Positions 24,951 to 32,859 of a DNA stretch of 64,000 bases are shown piece by piece. The notes under the pieces are model-generated. The model was not told the DNA's origin and did not search any database. It saw nothing but the letters and a program-made list of their open reading frames with translations. Each line of letters begins with the position of its first letter. Within the stretch, counting starts at the first letter, position 1. The DNA is taken from positions 42,944-106,943 of the forward strand of contig CAJTPV010000007.1 of assembly GCA_910578505.1 (NCBI GenBank), read 5' to 3'. A program made the translations under genes and the position numbers. Source of the DNA: an uncultured Oscillospiraceae bacterium (GTDB taxonomy: Bacteria; Bacillota; Clostridia; Oscillospirales; Oscillospiraceae).

Positions 24951-26321
24951 ATGCGAACATTATTGAGAGGCGGCGCGGTGGTATCCGGCAGCGGTACGCA
25001 AAAGCTGGATATCCTGGTAGAAAATGAAACAATATACCAGGTGGGACAGGCTCTTCCCGCCGGGGGCGCGGAGGTGGTGGACTGCGCCGGCCGGCTGCTT
25101 TTCCCCGGCTTTATCGACGGCCACACCCATTTCGACCTGGAGGTGGGGGGCACCATCACCGCCGACGACTTTGCCTCCGGCAGCCGGGCGGCGCTGCGGG
25201 GCGGGACCACCATGGTGGTGGATTTCGCCGCGCCGGACAAGGGGGACACCCTGGCATACGGCCTGGGGCGCTGGCGGGAGAAGGCGGCGGGCCGGTCGGC
25301 CTGCGACTACGGCTTCCACATGACCATCGACGACTGGAACGAGGGCATCTCCCGGGAGCTGGCGGAGATGATGGAGCAGGGCGTCTCCTCCTTTAAAATG
25401 TACATGACCTATCCCGCCATGATGCTGCCGGAGGGGGACATGTACCGGGTCCTGCGGCGGCTGCGGGAGCTGGGGGGCATTGCCGGCGTCCACTGCGAGA
25501 ACAGCGGCCTGATCGACGCGCTGACCGCGCAGGCGAAGGCGGCGGGCCGCATGGCTCCGGCCTCCCATCCCCGGACCCGGCCCGCGCCGCTGGAGGCGGA
25601 GGCGGTGGGGCATCTGCTGCGGATGGCCCAGGTGGCGGACGTGCCGGTCATCATCGTCCACCTGTCCGCCAGGGAGTCCCTGGAGGAGGTCCGCGCCGCC
25701 CGGCGGCGGGGCCAGACGGTGTATGTGGAGACCTGCCCCCACTACCTGCTGCTGGAGGACAGCGTTTATGACAATCCGGACTTTCTGGAGGCGGCGAAGT
25801 ACGTCTGCGCGCCGCCCATCCGAAAGAGGGAGGACCGGGAGGCGCTGTGGGAGGCGCTGAAAAACGGCGAGATCCAGACCGTGGCCACGGACCACTGCTC
25901 CTTTACCCTGGCCCAGAAGCGGGCGGGCCGGTACGACTTCACCAAAATCCCCGGCGGGCTGCCCGGTGTGGAGCACCGGGGGCTGCTGCTGTACAGCAGC
26001 GGCGTGGCAGAGGGGCGCATCAGCGAGGCGGACATGTGCCGTGTGCTCTGCGAGAATCCGGCCAAGCTCTACGGCTGCTGGCCCCGGAAGGGGACGCTGG
26101 CTCCGGGCAGCGACGCCGACATTGTGGTCTGGGACCCTGCGGCAGAGGGGGTCATCACCGCCGGGGACCAGGCGCAGCATGTGGACTACACCCCCTACGA
26201 GGGGATGCGGACCAGGGGCGGCATTGACCGGGTATACCTGCGGGGGAAGCTGGCGGCAGAGTGCGGACGGGTGTTGGATACCGCCGGCGTCTTCGTGCCG
26301 CGGGGGAAATGCATGCTCTGA
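24951..26321 (+). CDS. Dihydropyrimidinase / D-hydantoinase
   Basis: Hydrolyses the ring of dihydrouracil or 5-substituted hydantoins, a cytoplasmic zinc amidohydrolase. It is 456 residues. Metal ligands: GHTHFD (~58-63), the carbamylated Lys in SSFKMYMTYP (K149), GVHCEN, VHLSA and ATDHCSF with the catalytic Asp. The NPAKLYG and GSDADIVVWDP end is typical. AAGGAGG eight bases upstream fixes the ATG. No pyrimidine reductase, beta-ureidopropionase or transporter is adjacent, so pyrimidine catabolism is not complete here. Phenylhydantoinase-like activity cannot be excluded. Confidence 0.92.
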   Translation: MRTLLRGGAVVSGSGTQKLDILVENETIYQVGQALPAGGAEVVDCAGRLLFPGFIDGHTHFDLEVGGTITADDFASGSRAALRGGTTMVVDFAAPDKGDTLAYGLGRWREKAAGRSACDYGFHMTIDDWNEGISRELAEMMEQGVSSFKMYMTYPAMMLPEGDMYRVLRRLRELGGIAGVHCENSGLIDALTAQAKAAGRMAPASHPRTRPAPLEAEAVGHLLRMAQVADVPVIIVHLSARESLEEVRAARRRGQTVYVETCPHYLLLEDSVYDNPDFLEAAKYVCAPPIRKREDREALWEALKNGEIQTVATDHCSFTLAQKRAGRYDFTKIPGGLPGVEHRGLLLYSSGVAEGRISEADMCRVLCENPAKLYGCWPRKGTLAPGSDADIVVWDPAAEGVITAGDQAQHVDYTPYEGMRTRGGIDRVYLRGKLAAECGRVLDTAGVFVPRGKCML

Positions 26322-26343
26322 CTGGGGTGGCAATCGGGCTGGC

Positions 26344-26372
26344 TTGAAAAATTGCGGGATTTATGTTAGGAT
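26344..26372 (+). promoter_or_regulatory. Sigma-A promoter of the Rpn-like gene
   Basis: TTGAAA, 17 bases, TAGGAT with TG one base upstream of the -10. Confidence 0.55.
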
Positions 26373-26399
26373 AAGGGTAAATCAGGGGGATGAAAGCGG

Positions 26400-27272
26400 G
26401 TGGCAGATTTGACTATGACAGAACGGATAGACTGGCAGCACCGGGAGGATTTGCAGCGGCTGAGAGGCTTTCGCCTGCTGGATGATGATTTTCTGACAAA
26501 GTGCTTTGAGGGTGATCCCAAGTATATCCAGCTTGTACTGCGGATTGTGCTGGAAATGCCGGATTTGGTGGTTGTGGATGTCCGCACACAGGTGTTTGTA
26601 GAAAATCTGCTTCACCGGTCTGTGCGGCTGGATATTCTGGCAACGGACAGCGCCGGTCGAAGGATCAACGTGGAGATTCAGCGTTCCGACAAGGGCGCCG
26701 GACGAAAGCGGGCCAGATATAACAGCAGCATGATGGACGCAAATCTCCTGCGGAAGGGCGAGAACTTTGATGAACTGCCGGACACCTATGTTGTGTTTAT
26801 TACCGAGCATGATGTGATCGGCGATGGGCAGCCGCTTTACAAGGTTGAGCGGTATATTTCCGGCAGCAATAAAAAATTTGAGGATGGCTCGCATATTCTG
26901 TATGTGAACGGCGCATACCGGGACGAGACGCCTATCGGAAAGCTGATGCACGATTTTTCCTGCACGGACCCGGAAGATATGCACTATGACGTACTGGCGG
27001 AACGGGTGCGATTCTTTAAAGAAAGTAAGGAGGGAATTGCGATCATGTGTAAAGTTATGGAAGATATGAGAAATGAGTCTTTGCGAGAAGGTATGCGAGA
27101 AGGCCGGAAAGAAGGCCGGAAAGAGGGCCGGAAAGAGGGCATACGAGAGGAGAAGAAGCTGACCGTACTTCGCATGCTTGAGATCGGGAAGTATGCTTTG
27201 GAGGAAGTCGCAAATATTTCCGGGCTTTCCCTTGAGGAGGTAGAAAAGCTCCAGGCCGGGCAGGGCGCGTAG
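26400..27272 (+). CDS. Rpn-type PD-(D/E)XK nuclease/transposase family protein
   Basis: 290 residues. An N-terminal nuclease-like domain (~1-240): DDDFLTKCFEGDPKYIQLVLRIVL, then VRLDILATDSAGRRINVEIQ, where D..(I)NVEIQ supplies the D and ExQ of the PD-(D/E)XK site, then KRARYNSSMMDANLLRKGE. It closes with a charged coiled part containing GRKE repeated three times and a final helix-turn-helix-like LEEVANISGLSLEEVEKLQ. The family includes RpnA-E, which promote RecA-independent recombination, and many orphan copies in gut Firmicutes. The GTG start has AGGGGGATG upstream; an ATG five codons later is possible. Confidence 0.85.
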   Translation: MADLTMTERIDWQHREDLQRLRGFRLLDDDFLTKCFEGDPKYIQLVLRIVLEMPDLVVVDVRTQVFVENLLHRSVRLDILATDSAGRRINVEIQRSDKGAGRKRARYNSSMMDANLLRKGENFDELPDTYVVFITEHDVIGDGQPLYKVERYISGSNKKFEDGSHILYVNGAYRDETPIGKLMHDFSCTDPEDMHYDVLAERVRFFKESKEGIAIMCKVMEDMRNESLREGMREGRKEGRKEGRKEGIREEKKLTVLRMLEIGKYALEEVANISGLSLEEVEKLQAGQGA

Positions 27273-27291
27273 GCGCACTGGCAGCGTGCAT

Positions 27292-27338
27292 AAAGGCAAC
27301 AGGGAGGACCCGATACGCCGGTCCTCCCTGCTGCCTTT
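27292..27338. terminator. Bidirectional terminator
   Basis: AAAGGCA.CAGGGAGGACC pairs with GGTCCTCCCTG.TGCCTTT, A/T-rich on both ends, between the convergent nuclease and lipoprotein genes. Confidence 0.85.
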
Positions 27339-27339
27339 A

Positions 27340-28902
27340 TCATGATGCGGGGGATCCGCTCAGATGGATCCTCCAGTTTTCCAACCCGTAAAAGGTGCTG
27401 GTAGACGACGGCGAGATGCCCTCCACCGTCCCCGGATACGTCAGCACGGAGTAATTCTTGAAGCACACCGGCACAATGGGCACGGTGGACTGCAGCTGCG
27501 TCAGCAGCTGCCGCAGGGCGGAGGCCCGGTCTGCCGCCGCCAGATACTCCGCCAGCAGCTGGTCCGTGACGGGGTCCGTATACCGGCCGTAGTTCAGCGC
27601 GCCGCCGGTACCCACCAGGTCGCTGAGGTCCCAGTCCGCTGTCAGCCGCACCTCGCCGTAATAGAGATCAAAGGAGCCGCCGGCCAGCGCCGCCAGATAC
27701 TCCTCCCAGGGCAGGGCCTGCACCGTGATATGCCAGTCCAGCATGGTCAGGTTCTCGGCGATATACTGGGCGCTGGTGCGGCGGAACATGTCCTCCTCGT
27801 TGACCAGCAGCGTCAGCTCCTTGGTCTCCCCGGTGTTCTGGCCCGCCGCCGTCAGGGCCGTCATGGCGTCGTCCCGGCTGTAGACCCGCTCCAGGTCCTT
27901 CGGGTACAAATCTGCCGCCGGCGACACAGGAAACTGGGCGTCCAGCGCCAGTCCCGCCAGCTGAGCCTCCGCCGTGCTCCCGCGGGGAACCCCGCGGCTG
28001 AAGGCCGCCCGGACCGCCGGGTCCCCAAAGACCGGAGAGGCTGTGTTGAAGCCGATATACTGCAAAATCGCGGTGGGGCGGCTGGCCGTCTCGCTCTGGC
28101 CGGTCACCGCGGCCATGTTGTCCGTGGGGTCGATGGTCAGCAGCTCGATCCGCCGGGAGGAAAACAGGTATCGGGCCGTGTCCCGGTCCTTGGTGTCCTC
28201 CAGCCGGATGGTCTGCACCGGCAGAGGCTTCCCCTGCCACCACTCGGCGTTGGCCTGGAGGTAATTGCCCTCCTCGCCGCTGATGAACAGGTAGGGGCCG
28301 GTGCCTGTGGGCGCCAGCTGATGCTCTGTGTTGGCCTTGGTGATGGGGATGTCCAGCAGGGTCAGGAAGCCGGAGTTGGGCGCGGCCAGGGTGATGACCA
28401 CCTGCCCCGCCCGGTTTGCCGCCGCCGACACCATATGCCGCAGCCGGTAGCCGTACCGGTCCGACGCCGCTGCCCGCTGGAGGGTGGACACCACGTCGCG
28501 GGCTGTCAGCCGGGCGCCGTCCTGGAACGTCACGCCCTCCCGCAGCGTCAGGGTGCAGACCTTGCCGGTCTCATCCCAGGCGCAGCTGTCGCAGAGTACC
28601 GGCTCCGGCTGAAATTTGCCGTTGAGCTGGAACAGGGGCTCATACATCAGCGCCGCCGCGTCCTGCTGTACCCCCTCCCCACAGGTGATGGGATCAAAGG
28701 TGGAATCCTTGTAGTAGGCCAGCGTAAAGGCGTCCGGCTTCTCTGGCTCCGCCGGCTCCTCCGGTTTCTCCGTATCCGCCTGGGCTTGGTAGAGGCCCCA
28801 GTCCATGGCGTCCTCCGGCTCCTCCTCCGGCTCCTCCGGGGACGCGCAGCCCGTCAGGGCCAGCAGCAGCGCAAGGAGCAGCGCTAGCAGACGTCTACTC
28901 AT
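27340..28902 (-). CDS. Peptide/nickel-type ABC transporter substrate-binding lipoprotein
   Basis: A 520-residue extracytoplasmic binding protein of the SBP_bac_5 (OppA/DppA) family. A lipoprotein signal with lipobox LTGC (~16-19) is followed by an acidic Pro/Glu linker. The body carries YEPLFQLNGKFQPEPVLCDS, TLREGVTFQDGARLTARDVV (family signature), GTGPYLF and PIVPVCFKNY. No permease or ATPase genes are adjacent, so it is an orphan that must use a transporter elsewhere or act as a sensor. The start MSRRLL has GGAGGAG six bases upstream and overlaps the end of pgeF. Confidence 0.9.
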   Translation of the reverse strand: MSRRLLALLLALLLALTGCASPEEPEEEPEDAMDWGLYQAQADTEKPEEPAEPEKPDAFTLAYYKDSTFDPITCGEGVQQDAAALMYEPLFQLNGKFQPEPVLCDSCAWDETGKVCTLTLREGVTFQDGARLTARDVVSTLQRAAASDRYGYRLRHMVSAAANRAGQVVITLAAPNSGFLTLLDIPITKANTEHQLAPTGTGPYLFISGEEGNYLQANAEWWQGKPLPVQTIRLEDTKDRDTARYLFSSRRIELLTIDPTDNMAAVTGQSETASRPTAILQYIGFNTASPVFGDPAVRAAFSRGVPRGSTAEAQLAGLALDAQFPVSPAADLYPKDLERVYSRDDAMTALTAAGQNTGETKELTLLVNEEDMFRRTSAQYIAENLTMLDWHITVQALPWEEYLAALAGGSFDLYYGEVRLTADWDLSDLVGTGGALNYGRYTDPVTDQLLAEYLAAADRASALRQLLTQLQSTVPIVPVCFKNYSVLTYPGTVEGISPSSTSTFYGLENWRIHLSGSPAS

Positions 28903-29747
28903 GGACGGCTCCTCCACTCAGGGACGACCCCTCCGGCGCGCAGGCCGATGACCGCCGCCTGCAGCCCCCTGTTCTCCCCCAGCTTCCGGTGGCTCCAGTA
29001 GAGATCGGGCCGGCAGGCGGTGCAGAGGGGGTAGATGTCAATAATATCCGCCGGGACCCCCGCCTCCCGCAGCCGCCAGGCGTTGAGCTCCTTCAGGTCC
29101 ACATGCCACCGGTCCTCCGTCCGGGTCATATATGCCTCCGCGCCGGAGCCGAAGGCCGCCCGCATGGCGTCGGGCACGTCGTCACGGGTCTCAAAGCAGC
29201 AGGGGCCGATGCCTGCGCCGATGGCGGCCCGGATATTCCTGGGCTTCGCGCCGAAGAGCCGGGCCATCTCCCCCACGGTTTTGGCGGGCAGGTCCAGGGC
29301 CGTGCCCCGCCACCCGGCGTGGACCGCGCCCACGCACTCCGCATCCGGGTCCCAGAGGAGCAGGATGATGCAGTCGGCGGAGAAAACCATCAGATTCAGT
29401 CCCGGCGTATTGGTCACCAGCGCGTCGGCGGTGTAGTCCACCGGCAAGGAAAACCCCTTGCCTGCGTCTGGGGCTGTTACATGCCGGACGGTGTCCTGGT
29501 GGACCTGATGGGACAGCACCAGCCCCTCGGGCTTGATATCCACCGCGGCGCAGAACCGGCGGTAATTCTCCTGCACATGCTCCGGCGTGTCCGGCGGGTC
29601 CCCGTGCCGCCGCAGGTTCAGGGAGGCGTAGACGCCCTGGCTGACGCCGCCCAGGCGGGTGGAAAAGCCGTGGTGGATAGCCCCGTGCTCCAGCAGCGTG
29701 GAGGTCTGGAAGCGCACGCCGGCTATTGTGTGAAATTGAAAAGACAT
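28899..29747 (-). CDS. pgeF: Purine nucleoside phosphorylase YfiH / laccase-domain protein
   Basis: 282 residues, the full length of the YfiH/PgeF (DUF152) family. It binds zinc and acts on adenosine/inosine in studied members; a link to peptidoglycan proofreading has been reported in E. coli. Metal and active residues are visible: LSHQVH, SADCIILLLWDP, GAVHAGWRGTAL and GPCCFE. Of two ATGs the second (MSFQFH) has the proper distance from AGGAG. The gene overlaps the downstream lipoprotein start by four bases (ATGA), so they are coupled even though their functions look unrelated. Confidence 0.92.
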   Translation of the reverse strand: MSFQFHTIAGVRFQTSTLLEHGAIHHGFSTRLGGVSQGVYASLNLRRHGDPPDTPEHVQENYRRFCAAVDIKPEGLVLSHQVHQDTVRHVTAPDAGKGFSLPVDYTADALVTNTPGLNLMVFSADCIILLLWDPDAECVGAVHAGWRGTALDLPAKTVGEMARLFGAKPRNIRAAIGAGIGPCCFETRDDVPDAMRAAFGSGAEAYMTRTEDRWHVDLKELNAWRLREAGVPADIIDIYPLCTACRPDLYWSHRKLGENRGLQAAVIGLRAGGVVPEWRSRP

Positions 29748-29765
29748 GAACATAGACTCCTATTC

Positions 29766-29803
29766 TTAGAAAAGGCCGCCAGAATGATTTCCAGCGGCCT
29801 TGG
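29766..29803 (-). terminator. Terminator between the small gene and pgeF
   Basis: AAGGCCGC..GCGGCCTT followed on the minus strand by TTCTAAG. Confidence 0.7.
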
Positions 29804-29806
29804 GGG

Positions 29807-29956
29807 TTATTCCTGATCCTTTGCGTCTGCAATTGTATCCAGCAGGTTGCAAAGCTCCTCTACCGTATAGGTTTCTTTACCGCTGTTTTTCAACAGCCGC
29901 CGCAAATCGTACAGTACCGCTTTTTGTGTGTCTTTCCGCTCCTTCTCTGTTCCCAC
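29807..29956 (-). CDS. Small protein of 49 residues, paralogue of the one at 7436-7588
   Basis: Reads MGTEKERKDTQKAVLYDLRR, LLKNSGKETYTVEELCNLLD and TIADAKDQE from a GTG start with AAAGGAGGTG six bases upstream. It shares the MGTE..R.DT.KA...DL..........ETYT.EE pattern and a near-terminal A.DQ with the copy at 7.4 kb. It is charged, helical and without cysteine clusters, signal or membrane helix. It lies 42 bases behind secA on the same strand and before a hairpin, so it is probably on the secA transcript. Function is unknown. Confidence 0.72.
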   Translation of the reverse strand: MGTEKERKDTQKAVLYDLRRLLKNSGKETYTVEELCNLLDTIADAKDQE

Positions 29957-29998
29957 GGTCAGCACCTCCTTTCCTGTAGACGCATTTTTAGATGAAAA

Positions 29999-32734
29999 CT
30001 ATGCGTCCCGACCGCAGCAGTGCTTATACTTCTTCCCGCTGCCGCAGGGACAGGGGTCATTGCGGCCAATCTTCTGCACCCGGCGGGGCTGCTTCTTCAC
30101 GGTGCCGTCGCCCCGGCCCTCGGTGATGCCGGTGGCCACCCGCTCCCGCTTGACCTCCTCGTTCTTCTGGATGCGCACGGAGTACAGCCGCCGCACGGTC
30201 TCCTCCTGGATGGCGGCGATCATCTCCTCAAACATGTGCAGGCTCTCCTGCTTGTAGGCGTCCACCGGGTTGCTCTGGGCGTAGGCCCGCAGGCGGATGC
30301 CCTGGCGGAGGTCCTGCATGGCGTCGATGTGGTCCATCCAGTACTCATCCACCACCCGCAGCATGATCACCCGCTCCAGCTCCCGCATGACAGGGGGCGT
30401 GACCTCCTGCTCCTTGGCGGCATAGACCTCCAGGGCCTTGGCGGTGAGCCGCTCCGTCAGGTCCTCCGCCGAGACCTGGGCCGCCTCATCCTCCGTCAGC
30501 CTGACGCTGTACTTGGGGAAGAAGGTGCCCTCCAGGGCGGACAGGATGGACTTGTATCCCTCGCCGTCCAGATGCTTCTGTTCGCCGAAGGCGTTCTGCA
30601 CCGTCATGGAGATAATAGAGGAGATCATGCCGGTGATCACGTCCCGGATGTCCCGACCATCCAGGACCTGCTTGCGCTGGCCGTAGATGATCTCCCGCTG
30701 CTTGTTCATCACGTCGTCGTACTCCAGGGTGCTCTTACGGGCCTGGAAGTTCCGGGACTCCACGCTGGTCTGGGCGCTCTCGATGGACTTGGTGAGCATC
30801 TTGTTTTCAATGGGCAGGTCCTCCGGCAGGTCCAGCTTCTCCATCAGGCCGTTGATGCGGTCGCCGCCGAAGAGGCGGATCAGATCGTCCTCCAGACTCA
30901 GATAGAACCGGGTCTCGCCGGGATCGCCCTGCCGCCCGGCGCGGCCCCGGAGCTGGTTGTCGATGCGCCGGGAGTCGTGGCGCTCGGTGCCGATGATGAA
31001 GAGGCCCCCGGCCTCCCGGACCTTCTGCGCCTCGCCCTCGATCTCCTCCTTGTGCTTCTGGTAGCTGTCCGCGTAGCGCTGCCGGGCGCTGAGGATCTCC
31101 TCGTCGCTGGTCTCGGCGTAGCCGGTGGCCTCGGCGATGAGCTCGTCGGTCAGGCCGGACTTGCGCAGGTCGTTCTTGGCCAAAAACTCCGCGTTGCCGC
31201 CCAGCATGATGTCCGTGCCGCGGCCAGCCATGTTGGTGGCCACCGTCACGGCCCCCAGCTTGCCGGCCTGGGCCACGATCTCCGCCTCGCGCTCGTGGTT
31301 CTTGGCGTTGAGCACATTGTGCTTGATGCCCTCCCGGCTGAGCAGCTTGCTCAGATGCTCGTTCTTGTCGATGGACACCGTGCCCACCAGCACCGGCTGG
31401 CCCTTGGCGTGGCAGTCCTTGATCTGCTCGATGACCGCCTTGTACTTGGCGCTCTCCGTCTTGTACACCACGTCGTTGTCGTCCTGGCGGGCCAGGGGAC
31501 GGTTGGTGGGGATCTCGATGATGTCCAGCTTGTAGATGGTGCCGAACTCCTCCTCCTCCGTCAGGGCGGTACCGGTCATGCCGGAGAGCTTGTTGTACAG
31601 GCGGAAGTAGTTCTGGAAGGTGATGGTGGCCAGGGTCTTGCTCTCCCGCTCCACCTTCACCCGCTCCTTGGCCTCGATGGCCTGGTGGAGGCCCTCGCTG
31701 TAGCGGCGGCCAAACATGAGGCGGCCCGTGAACTCATCGACAATGATGATCTGGCCGTCCTTGATGACGTAGTCGATGTCCTTTTTCATCACGCCGTGGG
31801 CCTTGATGGCCTGGTTGATGTGGTGGTTGAGGGTGGAATTTTCCGGGTCGGACAGGTTCTCCACGTGGAAATACTCCTCCGCCTTCTTCACGCCCTTGGA
31901 GGTGAGGGTGGCGGTGCGGGCCTTCTCGTCCACGATGTAGTCCTCCACGCTGTCCTCGTCCTCCTCCGCCTTCTCGTCGGTCTCGGCGATGACGGTCTTC
32001 TTCAGGGAGCGGACGAACATCTCCGCCATGTCGTACATCTGGGTGGATTTCTCCCCCATGCCGGAGATAATCAGGGGGGTGCGGGCCTCGTCGATGAGGA
32101 TGGAGTCCACCTCGTCCACGATGGCGAAGTGGTGGCCCCGCTGGACCAGCTCGCCGCCGTAGAGGGCCATGTTGTCCCGCAGGTAGTCAAAGCCCATCTC
32201 GTTGTTGGTGCCGTAGGTGATGTCGGCGGCGTAGGCCTGCTGGCGCTGGGCCTTGTCCAGGCCGTGGATGATGAGGCCCACGCTCAGGCCCAGGAAGCGG
32301 TAGACCTTGCCCATCCACTCGCTGTCGCGCTTGGCCAGGTAGTCGTTGACCGTGACGATGTGGACGCCCTCTCCGCTCAGGGCGTTGAGGTAGGCGGGGA
32401 GGGTGGCCACCAGGGTCTTGCCCTCACCGGTCTTCATTTCAGCGATGCGCCCCTGATGGAGGACCACGCCGCCCACCAGCTGCACCCGGTAGGGCCGCAG
32501 GCCCAGCACCCGGACGGAGGCCTCCCGCACGGCGGCGAAGGCCTCGGGGAGGATGTCGTCCAAGGTTTCGCCATTGGCCAGGCGCTCCTTGAAGCGGGGC
32601 GTCTTGGCGGCGAGCTCGGCGTCGGACAGGGCCTGATACTCCGGCTCCAGGGCCTCGATCTTATCAACAATGGGGTAGATCTGCTTCAATTCCCGGTCGC
32701 TGTAGGTGCCGAACAGTTTGGTTAAAAAACTCAT
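29999..32734 (-). CDS. secA: Preprotein translocase ATPase SecA
   Basis: Motor of Sec-dependent secretion, peripheral at the inner membrane. It is 911 residues. Motifs: AEMKTGEGKTLVATLPAY (Walker A, ~100-118), DEVDSILIDEARTPL (DEAD-type Walker B), ATNMAGRGTDIMLGG and GRAGRQGDPG (motifs V and VI of the second helicase domain), the preprotein-crosslinking and scaffold domains, and a C-terminal zinc-binding SEC-C tail NDPCPCGSGKKYKHCCG. GAGGAGC fixes the ATG at 32734. The small 49-residue gene follows. The secretory load here includes two SLH proteins and several lipoproteins. Confidence 0.98.
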   Translation of the reverse strand: MSFLTKLFGTYSDRELKQIYPIVDKIEALEPEYQALSDAELAAKTPRFKERLANGETLDDILPEAFAAVREASVRVLGLRPYRVQLVGGVVLHQGRIAEMKTGEGKTLVATLPAYLNALSGEGVHIVTVNDYLAKRDSEWMGKVYRFLGLSVGLIIHGLDKAQRQQAYAADITYGTNNEMGFDYLRDNMALYGGELVQRGHHFAIVDEVDSILIDEARTPLIISGMGEKSTQMYDMAEMFVRSLKKTVIAETDEKAEEDEDSVEDYIVDEKARTATLTSKGVKKAEEYFHVENLSDPENSTLNHHINQAIKAHGVMKKDIDYVIKDGQIIIVDEFTGRLMFGRRYSEGLHQAIEAKERVKVERESKTLATITFQNYFRLYNKLSGMTGTALTEEEEFGTIYKLDIIEIPTNRPLARQDDNDVVYKTESAKYKAVIEQIKDCHAKGQPVLVGTVSIDKNEHLSKLLSREGIKHNVLNAKNHEREAEIVAQAGKLGAVTVATNMAGRGTDIMLGGNAEFLAKNDLRKSGLTDELIAEATGYAETSDEEILSARQRYADSYQKHKEEIEGEAQKVREAGGLFIIGTERHDSRRIDNQLRGRAGRQGDPGETRFYLSLEDDLIRLFGGDRINGLMEKLDLPEDLPIENKMLTKSIESAQTSVESRNFQARKSTLEYDDVMNKQREIIYGQRKQVLDGRDIRDVITGMISSIISMTVQNAFGEQKHLDGEGYKSILSALEGTFFPKYSVRLTEDEAAQVSAEDLTERLTAKALEVYAAKEQEVTPPVMRELERVIMLRVVDEYWMDHIDAMQDLRQGIRLRAYAQSNPVDAYKQESLHMFEEMIAAIQEETVRRLYSVRIQKNEEVKRERVATGITEGRGDGTVKKQPRRVQKIGRNDPCPCGSGKKYKHCCGRDA

Positions 32735-32788
32735 TATAATAAAGCTCCTCTTTCGTGAGAGTGAAATGCACACACAAATACATGCTAC

Positions 32789-32817
32789 AGTATAACACAT
32801 CTCCCGGCGGTAAACAA
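32789..32817 (-). promoter_or_regulatory. Sigma-A promoter of secA
   Basis: On the minus strand: TTGTTT, 17 bases, TATACT, ~55 bases before the start. Confidence 0.7.
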
Positions 32818-32859
32818 GAGAAAATTGAAGCGGTTTCAGGGGAAAAACGATTTTCTGCC

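Noticed and set aside
26400..27272. An active transposon, since the nuclease family is sometimes called a transposase
   Set aside because: No terminal repeats or partner genes; Rpn-type genes are usually single chromosomal copies.
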